Shown here one piece after another: positions 34,568 to 46,200 of a stretch of DNA of 64,000 nucleotides (position 1 is the stretch's first letter; each line of letters starts with the position of its first letter). Origin of the DNA: Eutreptiella sp. 'Long Island Sound 2002' (lineage: Eukaryota; Euglenozoa; Euglenophyceae; Eutreptiales; Eutreptiaceae); NCBI GenBank assembly GCA_964036045.1, contig OZ038391.1:42791621-42855620 (forward strand). Reading direction: 5' to 3'. The notes under the pieces are model-generated. The model was given only the letters and a program-made list of their open reading frames with translations, had not been told where the DNA came from and did not search any database. The translations under genes were made by a program, and so were the position numbers.

Positions 34568-35305
34568 ACTGCGTTGTGCGGTTGGCAGTGCCTGTGACCA
34601 TGTCAGTAGTTTTTTCGCCTCGATTTGCACACTGTCGCGCGTCCTGCTCCATGCAGGTGTGAGACTGGTGCCCTTTTTCATGTTTTGGTAATTTTGGGCG
34701 CTGCAGTGCCCAAACTCAGCGACTCGCCCTTTTTTAACCCCTGCTGGGCCATTTCTTTTGCATGCATTGTTGTTGTCATTTATTATTGGATTGCCTGCAC
34801 TGGCGGCGCCTCCGTTGTTGGTCGGCACCACTGGTGGTGCATCATTCTTGACGCTTCGCATACAATCACAGTGACTGGGTCAGCAGACGCGGTAACAAAA
34901 AGCCAACCAGACTTTTGCATGTGTTTCCCTGTCGTCCACTTTGCTTCATTTTTTAGGTTGCATTTTACGGCATGGTTTGAAATGCAGCAGCGGATGATTT
35001 GGAAAAATTGGATTTTTCTTTGGATGGACACTGCAGTGCCCAAATTTGAAGGGGATACATGACTTTTGACTGGCACATATTGTACCCCCTACACACAGTC
35101 ATTTTGGACAATTCACAAGTTTTTGGGGGTGTTCTCTGCAAAGCACAATTGTGCAATTTTTCAAAGTGGTTTTTCAGCCCCCGTTTTGGGGTGGTACCCA
35201 TTTGGGAACTGTGGCAATTTTGCTACGTGCATATAGGGCCGCCTAAGCTTTTGGTCTAGGTGGTGGAGCCATGTCCATTGGGGTGCTAATTGGTTCCAAA
35301 ATTGC
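34568..35305. other. Intergenic end of the island
   Basis: No gene. It holds two palindrome copies (34696-34711 and 35026-35041) in AT-rich DNA. Repeat copy B begins at about 35306. Confidence 0.6.
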
Positions 35306-36560
35306 CCTTTTTTTTCTTGCGAGACTTTTGCATTGCCGCGTGATGGCCTCAGAGGCCTGCGTCTTTTGCGCTTTTCGCTTTTAGCCTCGGGTACCATTTA
35401 CGCGGCTGCCGCATTTGATGTAAACCATTACAAAAGGGATATGGGCCTAATCTCTTGGAGGCCTTGTGTTTCGTTTTAGTTCGTCGATTCGTGCTCAACG
35501 GGAGGCACAGCTTGAATGCAAGCGTTGCTTCAGGGTTTCCGTGTGCGTGATCGCAATCGTACAGGTCCACGAAAAATAAACTACCTTCACGGTTGAAATT
35601 TTCAATGCCCACAGGTAAATAGGAAGGATAACATGCTTGTAGTGATGCCAACAATGCATCTTCTGTTTAATGTGCTCCATGCAAAACTATGCCAGCATCA
35701 ATGAAGCCAAACATAAGTACATTTGTCACGGGTTGCATGCGTTGGTAGCAACGGCGTACCAAGTTCGCCCATGTAGGGGCGCAATTAGTACCCATTGGAA
35801 AACCAATGAGTGGAAGTAATATTCCCAAACCGGGGGTTTGCAAAGCCCCGTGAAAAAACACAATTTTTAAAAGACATTCCCCCACCGTCAAGTTGGGCGA
35901 GTGGTGCAACAATTAGAAGTGAATGAATCTTTAATGAAATCGAACTCCTCTTGTGGATCTTGTTGGTACCACATTTCAATGGCGCTTCGCTCTTCCTCTA
36001 CAATGTCACTTCCCATTACACTGAGGCCATGGTGGTATACAAAGACACAAAATCAATGGTGGACATGCATTGAAATTGCTTAGACTCCAGTTTGCGTAAG
36101 TACTCCAACGTGTCCAACTTGTCACTCAACACGCAACAAGTGGATCACGAAAATGATTGAGCTTCAGGAATATTACTCCACCCATCGGCACTAAATATGA
36201 TACACTCGTGGTACACCAACGATAGAGTCCCAAGGGGTGGGAACCCCATCCTCCGTGTGGTTTGAGGCATATGGATTTAAGGGTTTTGCACAACAAGTGG
36301 ATTTTCGACAACACCCTTTTTTTCTCTTGTCCAAGAAATTTACACCACATCTTGGCAATTTTTTTTGGGTACAATATTGTTGTCCAATGTGTGCACATGT
36401 ATTATCCATCGTTGTGCTTTGTGTTCCCTTTCTTCCGCGCTGCCTTCTACTCGTCGATACACCGGTGTGTACCTATGCAACCTTGCCTTACTTTCGTAGG
36501 TTGTCAAAGACATAATTACTCGACTACCATCTATGTCCGCGGGGACCACAATGTGCTTTG
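35306..36560 (-). pseudogene. Penelope-like reverse transcriptase remnant, copy B
   Basis: Same gene and orientation as copy A, reading down from about 36510. IGFPMGTNCAPTWANL lies near 35810-35765 and MFGFIDAGIVLHG near 35710-35670. A deletion removes part of the block around the first catalytic Asp: copy A has GACAATGGCATGG-type text between 23452 and 23520 that is missing near 36030. Frames are broken. The C-terminal segment near 35350-35650 contains VGIENFNREGSLFFVDLYDC. Confidence 0.65.
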
Positions 36561-36900
36561 CAAGGTATGAATCAATAGCGTTGGTTTGACCGTCACACCG
36601 CGGGGGTATCACATAAGCTTCTCCAAGTCGGAGTTGGACAATAAACATGAATCCGAGGCACTACGGATAGCGCTTGAAATCACACTATAGGACTGCCACC
36701 CAAGCTCTGTCCGCACAACACAGGACATGTGAGCGATCGGTTTACTGAGCTCTTCCGTGATTGGTGTGGGCATGCATCCTTGGCCCATGTGCAGGGCACT
36801 TGCTAGCGTGTAGTTTGTATGTCGCGTCCATGGCAGCTTGCCTTCTGCATCTGCATTCTTGTTGAGAGCACACAAATTAACTAGTGATTGGTGTCATGTG
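36530..36900 (-). repeat. Segment X of copy B
   Basis: Minus-strand ORF 36609-36875 (ALNKNADAEGKLPWTRHTN) reads in the same direction as the RT, unlike in copy A. It joins the RT end through GACATAATTACTCGACTACC. Confidence 0.65.
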
Positions 36901-39008
36901 CTCAACCCCATCTGTGCGAAAGGTGCTTTGCACGACAACAATGGTGAGTCTGGTGCGATCATGTTCTAGGGCCCTTAGATCTGTCTTTGCGGGCGGCGCT
37001 CATTGGTATGAACTGATGCCGTCTAGTTGTTGCACCAAGACCAAACATTCTGTTTTGCGGGGTTGGCATTCAGGCTCGCAAACCTTGGGTCGCTGCCCCG
37101 GCTTCCATGACGAATCTGCTGTGGCACCGTGCACGGATTCGCGCACGTAGTGTGGTAATTGGCTTTCACACGTCGTAGCACCGCACGCAGGTTGCATTTG
37201 TAGTGTGTTGGTGTTGCAATCTCCGACTGGAAGGACGACCAAGGACAATTAGAAGAGTAACGAAGGCCCGCGCAAAGGGAAGAAAAGATGATTGAACGCG
37301 AACAAAAGTGCCATGAGGAGCATGTTGTGCAATCGTTGGCTGGGGAATTCATGGCACCACCACCGCCGTGCCTACAATTACCCTTTAAATTTGGAGCCGA
37401 ATATGTTCCACTCCCCAGCCCGTAGCTCGATTACACACACTCCAAGAGTAGGAGGGATGCCAGGGGCTGCTTTTTTTTTTTAAGAGCTGTTGACAAATTC
37501 CACCAAGTGAACATTATCTTCGTCTCGCTTAAAACCACGAAAGCATGATTTGCATTGATAAAGTGCAACACATCCTTGATGAAGCCCCCAGGCAAACACA
37601 TTCACCACCTCATTTGAGAAGTAAAAGCATTGGAAACTGCATGTCCATGCATGTGCAACCATCCTCTCTTCGCTTAGGAGGGGCAACCCGCAATGCACAG
37701 TGCAAACCAAATTTCCTTGTCATTGCTATTCACAACAAAGATGTGGCGTTGGCACCAAGCCAAGCCGTGGTTTCTTCTGGTCTCCTCACCTCTTGCTAGG
37801 GCCGCTTCACGCCACCTTGGCGTGCCTGGCGGCGGAGGGCGGGGTTGGGTAAGGGGGAGGGGGTGGCCCCTTGCACCTTCGCAGCATCCGTTTGAGTCGC
37901 GTCGAAAGAAAAAGCCTATGATGGAGTGCAATAGGACCACGAACAATCACCATGGAAATTCATAAGCCTCACTGTAACTCGGACGGACTGTGCGAAAAGC
38001 TTGTGCTTGAATCTTCTATTCTTCAACATGAATGCAATCAGTTGTGCCGTCCTGGGTGGTCCGCTCAATTCCCAAAAAAGAAAGAGGAGGACCCTGGTGC
38101 ACACTTGGATATCAAAGCTGCCTTGCGCCATTCGAAGTGCTCTTCTTTTTTCAGAGCGGAGCTGCCACAGAATGTCAAAGCTAAGATTCTTTTCTAGGTG
38201 GACGTTTTGCCTTGATATAGGTTGAAGCGCTAGATGCTTGCTCGGCTCCACTGTGAGAAGATTGCGTAGTTGCTAGATTTGCTTGTGGCCACTTATTCGC
38301 CGTCATTGCCGCCAAGTGTTCAATGCGGTTTTTTGAAGGCGTGCATATTGTGTCGTTTCTTTTTACAAGTGTGCCACCTTCCAGCGCTGGAGCACTGCCA
38401 CGCATCACGCTTTTTCTACCGGGATTGGGATGCCTCGCCGCCCTTGACTGGAATCCGCGTATATGAACGCTCTAGGTGGTGTTAGGGTAGTTGCAACGCC
38501 ATGCAGCTGCACCCCGCTACGCCGCACATGGCAGCATTGACGAGGCCTTTGACTGTTTGCTCTAGGTTTATACCCTTGGGCCAATCCACTTGCTGCAGGT
38601 TTGCCCTCCGCATGGTGAGCATCCCATCCATGATTCCTTACAGCATGCGTAGGGTGATCATGTGTTGCGCCACTTTACACTTGAAGCGCTTTGGGTGCCG
38701 TTGGATATCCCTTTCGTCATCTCGGATTGTGGCTTGCACGGGAATGCTCTCGCCGCCTACTTTGCGTAATCGTGCCCTTTTACTATGTGGTCCTCTAGAT
38801 GATTTGCCGTTGATGTCCTTCCTGTGCTTGCTTGGTTGTTCAGTGGGGCGGCTTCCGGAGGATCAGGTGAAATTTGTCCGGGTTGGGTTTCTTGTTTTGG
38901 CGTTGGCCTTGGCTATGCATTCAGTGTCATTTTTCTGAACTGTGGATACTCCAGGCACAAGCACCTGGGTGTCGTCTACCACACTTGGTATTACCACCGC
39001 TTCTGTCC

Positions 39009-39449
39009 TTAACAACATGTCCAACGGGACACAAACACAATGACGTTCTCATCAGTGGCCAAACATTCAAGTGTTTGGACCTTCTCAGGGGGCGTGGGTG
39101 GCTCTCCAAAGGCACTAGTGAGGCGCTTTACTTTATTGAACTCAGCAATCTTGAATACCTCCAAGGTCCAAGGGGGAAATCCACCACCCATCACTTTACC
39201 CCTCCACATTGTTGCAAAGAGGTTGCCCAAGCGAGGTAGCGCAGGGAGTCCATCACCCGATCCAAGCGCCGCCAACCTGTCTTCAGCTCCCACACTAGCG
39301 CAGTGAAACTCACCGAACCATTGAAAGTCAATTGTGCAAAAAGAGTGCGCCAGATTGTGGTCGCTTGCGACGCAAGACAAATACACAGTAGACTGTAATC
39401 GCCCGCTAATGTAAAACACGAGACGGTGGTGCCTATTTTGTCGTTTCAA
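39009..39449 (-). CDS. Longest version of the repeat-family minus-strand ORF
   Basis: 146 codons. It contains VFYISGRLQSTVYLSCVASD, FCTIDFQWFGEFHCASVG, RLGNLFATMWRGKVMGGGF and ECLATDENVIVFVSRWTCC. In copy A the upstream half is broken and only about 100 codons remain (26294-26596). In the array the end of this ORF is fused to another ORF. Composition is protein-like, but I recognise no family. Confidence 0.4.
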   Translation of the reverse strand: MKRQNRHHRLVFYISGRLQSTVYLSCVASDHNLAHSFCTIDFQWFGEFHCASVGAEDRLAALGSGDGLPALPRLGNLFATMWRGKVMGGGFPPWTLEVFKIAEFNKVKRLTSAFGEPPTPPEKVQTLECLATDENVIVFVSRWTCC

Positions 39450-39535
39450 ACTAGAGGTTCAACCCTATGATTAGCCATAGCACGCCATGGTGGATTTGGC
39501 AACCTCTCTTGAGTGGCAGAACAATGTAGAATAGT

Positions 39536-39934
39536 CTACTTTATATGTTGGTCATGGTGCTCGTGGTGATATGTGGTGCTGGTGGTATTGGGGTGGGGCA
39601 GGGGCACAACTTGAGGAATTGGTGTTTCTTCACATATAAGGCAATTGCTTGGGGGGGTGATTCTATTACTTTCCCTAGGTATGTCGCACACCTCACACGG
39701 GGCGCGTGCAGCACAAAATGGCTCCATAACCGCTTCTGATGTTGGAGCCAATGCTTCCGATGAATCGGGGGATGTCGGAACCAGAGCCTCCAACTTAGGT
39801 TGCAAAATGTTGACCACAAACGGCCTTGGGGAAACGCTTCCGATGTCCGGAAGCAACCCACCTGTTGACCGGCAGATGATTTGAGCCGTTGCCGGCAATG
39901 TTGCCAGCAAAATTGGAATAATGATTGTCACCAA
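39536..39934 (-). CDS. Pro/Thr-rich ORF of repeat family, copy B
   Basis: 132 codons, same length and order as 26839-27237, with substitutions such as VPTS to APTS. It ends in a His-rich tail read from a GTGGTGATATGTGG-type tract. Unknown. Confidence 0.35.
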   Translation of the reverse strand: MVTIIIPILLATLPATAQIICRSTGGLLPDIGSVSPRPFVVNILQPKLEALVPTSPDSSEALAPTSEAVMEPFCAARAPCEVCDIPRESNRITPPSNCLICEETPIPQVVPLPHPNTTSTTYHHEHHDQHIK

Positions 39935-40148
39935 GGATCACCCCACGTGCCAATTTTTTCGGTAGTAGATCAAAATTCCGCATTGTGTGTTTTGGTGCCA
40001 TGTGATGGCGGTTGTTAGGTGGTTATTGTGAGTTTTCTTGCTTTATCCTTTTTCAGAAAAAAAGCGAAAAGCGCAAGCACACAGCCCACGCGTTAGTAGA
40101 AAAGTGGTAAATCAAATCTCCGCATTGTGTGTTTTGGCGCCACGTGTT

Positions 40149-41612
40149 TTGGCAGTCCTATAGTGTGATTTCAAGCGCTATCCGTAGTGCTTCGGATTCA
40201 TGTTTATTGTCCAACTCCGACTTGGAGAAGCTTACTTGATAATCCCGCGGTGTGACGGTCAAACCAACGCTATTGATTCATACCTTTGCAAAGCACATTG
40301 TGGTCCCCGCGGAAATGAGTTGCGGACGTAGATTGTAGTCTAGTAATTATGTCTTTGACAACCTACGAAAGTAAGGTAAGCTTGCAGAGGTACACACCGG
40401 TGTATCGACGAGTAGAAGGCAGCGCGGAAGAAAGGGAACACAAAGCACAACGATGGATAATACATGTGCACACATTGGACAACAATATTGTACCAAAAAA
40501 AATTGCCAAGATGCGGTGTAAATTTCTTGCACAAGGGAAAAAATGGGTGTTGCCAAAGTCCACTTGCTGTGCAAAACCCTTAAATCCGTGTGCCTCAAAC
40601 CACACGGAGGATGGGGTTCCCACCCCTTGGGACTCTATCGTTGGTGTACCACGAGTGTATCATATTTATTGCCGATGGGTGGAGTAATATTTCTGAAGCT
40701 CAATCATTTTCGTGATCCACTTGTTGCGTGTTGCGTAACATGTTGGACACGTTGGAGTACTTACGCAAACTGAAGTCTAAGCAATTTCAATGCATGTCCA
40801 CCATTGATTTTGTGTCTTTGTATACCACCATTCGATGGTCCGATCTGTCATATGCCTATCCCGATTGGCGACAATGGCATGGCCTCAGTGTAATGGGAGT
40901 GACATTTTAGAGGAAGAGCGAAGCACCATTGAAATGTGGTACCAACAAGATCCACAAGAGGAGTTTGACTTCCTCAAACATTCATTCACTTCTACTCGTT
41001 GCACCACTCGTCCAACTTGACGGTGCGGGAATGTCTTTTAAAAATTGTGTTTTTTCACAGGGCTTTGCAGACCCCCGGTTTGGGAATATTTCTTCCACTC
41101 ATTGGTTTTCCAATGGGTACTAATTGCGCCCCAACATGGGCGAACTTGGTACGCCGTTGCTACCAACGCATGCAACCCGTGACGGATATACTTATGTTTG
41201 GCTTCATGGATGCCGGCATAGTTTTGCATGGAGCACATTAAACAGAAGATGCATTGTTGGCATCACTACAAGCATGTTATCCTTCCTATTTACCTGTGGG
41301 CATTGAAAATTTCAACCGTGAAGGTAGTTTAACTTTCGTGGACGTGTACGATTGCGATCACGCAGACGGAAAGCCTGAAGCAACTCTTGCATTCAAGCTG
41401 TGCCTCCCGTTGAGCACGAATCGACGAACTAAAACGAAACACAAGGCCTCCAAGAGATTAGGCCCAGATCCCTTTTGTAAGGGTTTACATCAAATGCGGC
41501 AGCCGCGTAAATGGTACCCGAGGCCAAAAGGGAAAAGCGCAAAAGACGCAAGCCTGTGAGGGCATCACCCGGCAATGCAAAAGGCTCGCAAGAAAAAAAA
41601 GGGCAACGACAA
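40149..41612 (+). pseudogene. Segment X and Penelope-like RT remnant, copy C (inverted)
   Basis: Plus-strand counterpart of copy B. X is at 40149-40345, then MSLTTYESKVSLQRYTPVYR at 40349. The TIDFVSLYTTIRW block lies near 40803-40841, GFPMGTNCAPTWANLV at about 41101-41150, FGFMDAGIVLHG near 41195-41230, and VGIENFNREGSLTFVDVYDC near 41299-41355. This is the most complete of the three copies for the RT core, yet it still needs several frame changes. The box that should be YIDD reads FMDA. It ends in a Lys/Arg-rich stretch near 41500-41560. Confidence 0.7.
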
Positions 41613-41639
41613 TCTTGTCATGGGCAACCCCGCCACACA

Positions 41640-42330
41640 GAGCCAAATCTCAATAATAGTAGTCCGACCCGCGCCCTCATCATGGACACCCGAGGCTGCA
41701 CTTGGGAAGACCAAGAAGTGACCTAACCAAACCATCTCCTACACTACTTCCATGACACTCTTTGCACTAATGACCGCCCTAGCATCGCGCAAAACGGCAC
41801 AAAGGCGCTCAATGGTGTCGCGAACCCTTACTGTGCCATCACCCAAAAGTAGAAGATCATCCAAGCAATAAAGGACCAACACGTCACGGAAGCCTAGGGA
41901 GGCTTTAATATACCCTAGCACTATTTGGCATATAACGATTGAGTATTATTAGTCAAATGGCAAACAGCCGAGGCCATAGATGTTCCCGTCGATGCACACG
42001 CGAAGGGCCCCTCGAATGTAGCAACGAAGGAACAAAGACGGAAAGGCATTTGTCAAATCGACGTGACATGCAACAATGATATCCCGATTTTTTTAAGAGA
42101 CCCACAATCGCTTAACAGAGCGCAGAAAAGGATTTCAGAAAATTTTCAAATAGTCGCTAGCCTCCCAAAAAAGTTTGGGCAGCTGCATAGTATGTATTTG
42201 AAGCAAAAAGGCCACGTCCTGCACAAAATGCAAACAAAAGCGTGCCAGCTTCCGCGAATATTGTTTGTTCAATTTCACCAGGTGGACAATCCTCGACGCC
42301 ATTGTGGCGTTCTTGGGCATCAACATTAAC
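41640..42330 (-). pseudogene. Second reverse transcriptase remnant, copy C
   Basis: Inverse counterpart of 27960-28690. Minus-strand ORF 41739-41921 carries VLVLYCLDDLLLLGDGTVRV and DARAVISAKSVMEVV, with a stop at the same place as in copy A (after MEVV or MEAV). Upstream text includes FAEAGTLLFAFCAGRGLFAS near 42265-42205. Frames are broken. Confidence 0.6.
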
Positions 42331-42375
42331 TAACCATTGGATTTGCCCGAACCCTTGCAAGGGGTGAGCACGCCG

Positions 42376-42891
42376 TCAGGATTCAAAGCCCGTGCCATCA
42401 CAAGGCCGTTGGAGGTTACATCTCGGATCGAACCCAGGCGAGCAACCTCCGCAAAGTCCCGCAGGGCAAAAAGGTCCCGATAAACCCTGGGACTTCGATG
42501 GAACCAACACGGTCATGCCCCTCTTCAAAACAACATCTTCCAGCCCAATCAAAGTAACAATGGGGGAAGTTGTATCCCTAAAAGTGCAAATCAAAATATC
42601 GGGTGTGAGTGTATTTAAGGCTTGTAGCACCATAGAATGAAAAGATGAAATGAACAAGTCGTGCGCAACCCCGTTCCCCCAAGGAAGTTGTAGGTCAATT
42701 GTGGAAAAAAGCGTAGGCGGCGTCTTGATTTTTTGGGTGTAGGTCGCGTGCATTTGTTTCAACGTAGGTTGATTGTAGGGGAAAAAAACACCAAAAAACG
42801 TTAAGGCATAGGTAGTTTTTCTGAACTTTTTTACTAACGCGTGGGCTGTGTGCTTGCGTTTTTCGTTTTTTTTTAAAAAAGAATGAAGCAA
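42376..42891 (-). CDS. 171-codon ORF upstream of the second RT, copy C
   Basis: Starts MLHSFLKKNEKRKHTAHALV and continues through LFSTIDLQLPWGNGVAHDLF and FRDTTSPIVTLIGLEDVVLK. It is the intact form of the frame seen broken at 27315-27743. Since it leads toward the RT on the same strand, it may be the N-terminal part of that polyprotein. Its first 110 codons recur in the array, where they are fused to a different ORF. Confidence 0.4.
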   Translation of the reverse strand: MLHSFLKKNEKRKHTAHALVKKFRKTTYALTFFGVFFPYNQPTLKQMHATYTQKIKTPPTLFSTIDLQLPWGNGVAHDLFISSFHSMVLQALNTLTPDILICTFRDTTSPIVTLIGLEDVVLKRGMTVLVPSKSQGLSGPFCPAGLCGGCSPGFDPRCNLQRPCDGTGFES

Positions 42892-43230
42892 GAAAACTCA
42901 CAAGAACCACCCAACAACCGCCATCACATGGCGCCACCTAAGCTGTTTCTGCACAACACAGGACATGTGAGCGAGCGGTCTACTCAGGTCTTCCGTGATC
43001 CATGTGGGCACGTATCCGTGGCCCATGTGTAGGGCACTTGCTGGCTTGTAGTGTGTATGTCGCGTCCTCAGCAGCTTGCCTTCGGCATCTGCATTCTTGT
43101 TGAAAGCACACAAAGTAACCGGTGATTCATGTCATGTGCTCAACCCCATCTGTGCGGAAGGGGCGTTGCATGACAAGAATGGTGAGTCCGGTGAGATCAT
43201 GTTCTTGGGCGGTCAGAGCTGTCTTTGCGG

Positions 43231-46200
43231 AGAGTAGGAGGGGATGCCAAGGGCTGCTTTTTTTTTATGAAAGAGCTGTTGACAAATTCCACCAAGTGAA
43301 CATTATCTTTGTCTCGCTTAAAACCACGAAAGCATGATATACATTGATAAAGTGCAACACATCGCTGATGAAGCCCCTAGGCAAACACATTCACCACCTC
43401 ATTTGAGAAGTAAAAGCATTGGAAACTGCATGTCCAACCATCCTCTCTTCGCTTAGGAGGGGCAACCCGCAATGCACAGTGCAAACCAAATTTCCTTGTC
43501 ATTGCTATTCACAACAAAGATGTGGCGTTGGCACCAAGCCAAGCCCTGGTTTCTTCTGGTCTCCTCACCTCTTGCTAGGGCCGCTTCACGCCACCTTGGC
43601 GTGCCGGGTAAGGGGGAGGGGGTGGGCCCCCTGCACCTTCGCAGCATCCGTTTGAGTCGCGTGGAAAAAAAAAGCCTATGATGGAGTGCAATAGGAGCAC
43701 GAACAATCACCATGGAAAATCTAAGCCTCACCGTAACTCGGACTAACTGTGCAAAAAGTTTGTGCTTGAATATTCTTTTTCTCAACATGAATGCAATCAG
43801 TTGTGCCGTCCTGGGTGGTCCGCCTAATCCCCAAAAATGAAAGAGGAGGACCCCGGTGCACACTTGGATATTAAAGCTGCCTTGCGCCATTCGAAGTGCT
43901 CTTCTTTCTCCAGAGCGGAGCTGCCACAGAATGTCAAAGCTAAGATTCTTTTCTAGGTGGACATCTTGCTCTGATGCAGGTTGAAGCGCTAGATGCTTGA
44001 GCGGCTCCATTGTGAGAAGATTGCGTAGTCGCTAGATTTGCGTGTGGCCACTTATTCGCCGTCATTGCCGCCAAGTGTTCAATGCGGTTTTCGAAGGCGA
44101 GCATATTGCGTCGTTTCTTTTTACAAGTGTGCTACCTTCCAGCGCTGGAGCACTGCCACCCATCACGCTTTTTCTACCGGGATTGGGATGCCTCGCCGCC
44201 CTTGACTGGAATCCGCGTATATGAACGCTCTAGGTGGCGTCAGGGTAGTTGCAACGCCATGCAGCTGCACCCCGCTACGCCGGACATGGCAGCATTGACG
44301 GGGCCTTTGACTGTTTGCTCTAGGTTTATATCCTTGGGCCAATCCACTTGCTGCAGGTTTGCCCTCCGCATGGTGAGCATCCCATCCATGATTCCTTACA
44401 GCATGCGTAGGGTGATCATGTGTTGCGCCACTTTACACTTGAAGCGCTTTGGGTGCCGTTGGATATCCCTTTCGTCATCTCGGATTGTGGCTTGCACGGG
44501 AATGCTCTCGCCGCCTACTTTGCGTAATTGTGCCCTTTTACTATGTGGTCCTCTAGATGATTTGCCGTTGATGTCCTTCCTGTGCTCGCTTGGTTGCTCA
44601 GTGGGGCGGCTTCCGGAGGATCAGGTGAAATTTGTCCGGGTTGGGTTTCTTTTTTTGGTGTTGGCCTTGGCTATGCATTCAGTGTCATTTTTCTGAACTC
44701 TGGATACTCCAGGCACAAGCACCTGGGTGTCGTCTACCACACTTGGTATTACCACCGCTTCTGTCCTTGACGACATGTCCAACGGGACACAAACACAATG
44801 ACGTTCTCATCCGGGGCCAAACATTCAAGTGTTTGGACCTTCTCAGGGGGTGTGGGCGGCTCCCTAAAATCCCTAAAAATGCAAATCAAAATATCGGGTG
44901 TGAGCGTATTTAAGGCTTGTAGCACCATAGAATGAAAAGATGAAATGAACGAGTCGTGCGCCACCCCTTTCCCCCAAGGAAGTTGTAGGTCAATTGTGGA
45001 AAAAAGCGCAGGCGGCGTCTTGATTTTTTGGGTGTAGGTCACGTGCATTTGTTTCGACGTAGGTTGATTGTAGGAAAAAAAACACCAAAAAATGGTAAGG
45101 CATAGGTAGTTTTTCTGAACCTTTTTTACTAACTCGTGGGTTGTGTGCTTGCGTTTTTCGTTTTTTTTTAAAAAAGAATGAAGCAAGAAAACTCACAAGA
45201 ACCGGCCAACAACCGCCATCACATGGCGCCACCTAAGCTGTTTGTGCACAACACAGGACATGTGAGCGATCGGTCTACTCAGCTCTTCCGTGATCCATGT
45301 GGGCACGTATCCTAGGCCCATGTGTGCATTCTTGTTGAAAGCAGACAAATTAACCGGTGATTCATGTCATGTGTGCTCAACTCGATCCCTGCGGAAGGGG
45401 CGTTGCATGACAAGAATGGTGAGTCCGGTGAGATCATGTTCTTGGGCGGTCAGAGCTGTCTTTGCGGAGAGTAGGAGGGGATGCCAAGGGCTGCTTTTTT
45501 TTTGAAAGAGCTGTTGACAAATTCCACCAAGTGAACATTATCTCTGTCTCGCTTAAAACCACGAAAGCATGATATACATTGATAAAGTGCAACACATCCT
45601 TGATGAAGCCCGTAGGCAAACACATCCACCACCTCATTTGAGAAGTAAAAGCATTGGAAACTGCCTGTCCAACCATCCTCTCTTCGCTTAGGAGGGGCAA
45701 CCCGCAATGCACAGTGCAAACCAAATTTCCTTGTCATTGCCATTCACAACAAAGATGTGGCGTTGGCACCAAGCCAAGCCCTGGTTTCTTCTGGTCTCCT
45801 CACCTCTTGCTAGGGCCGCTTCACGCCACCTTGGCGTGCCAGGCGGCGGAGGGCGGGGTTGGGTAAGGGGGAGGGGGTGGGCTCCCTGCACCTTCGCAGC
45901 ATCCGTTTGAGTCGCGTGGAAAAAAAAAGCCTATGACGGAGTGCAATAGGAGCACGAACAATCACCATGGAAAATCTAAGCCTCACCTTAACTCGGACTA
46001 ACTGTGCAACAAGTTTGTGCTTGAATATTCTATTCTTCAACATGAATGCAATCAATTGTGCCGTCCTGGGTGGTCCGCCTAATTCCCAAAAATGAAAGAG
46101 GAGGACCCCGGTGCACACTTGGATATCAAAGCTGCCTTGCGCTATTCGAAGCGCCTTCTTTCTCCAGAGCGGAGCTGCCACAGAATGTCAAAGCTAAGAT

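Larger units (their letters stand above)
28906..35041. repeat. Nine dispersed copies of a 16-bp palindrome, GGGCACTGCAGTGCCC
   Basis: Copies lie at 28906-28921, 29147-29162, 30541-30556, 32276-32291, 32887-32902, 32925-32940, 33648-33663, 34696-34711 and 35026-35041. Most are exact or differ by one to three bases. Similarity extends beyond the core: T-rich upstream and often AAATTT or AAACTC downstream. Four copies lie in three introns inferred from phase (32221-32344, 32840-32935, 33594-33693), and one of them forms the 3' splice site itself (CACTGCAG at 32935). Others flank the two genes. I found none outside this island except one chance match inside an exon near 9381. Confidence 0.8.
36950..40100. 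repeat. Core of repeat copy B
   Basis: Collinear with 24416-27360 of copy A and of similar length. It lacks the second RT, because the copy breaks at about 40100 and passes into inverted copy C after a short duplicated stretch (CCGCATTGTGTGTTTTGG at 39979 and again at 40121). Confidence 0.8.

Noticed and set aside
44082-44696. 204-codon plus-strand ORF present in nearly every array unit
   Set aside because: Cys/Leu/Ser-rich shadow of a minus-strand frame with better protein character; its openness in all units simply reflects recent copying.
44862-44885. CCCTAAAA repeats as interstitial telomere
   Set aside because: Only two units, explained by a 9-bp duplication of parental sequence at the junction.
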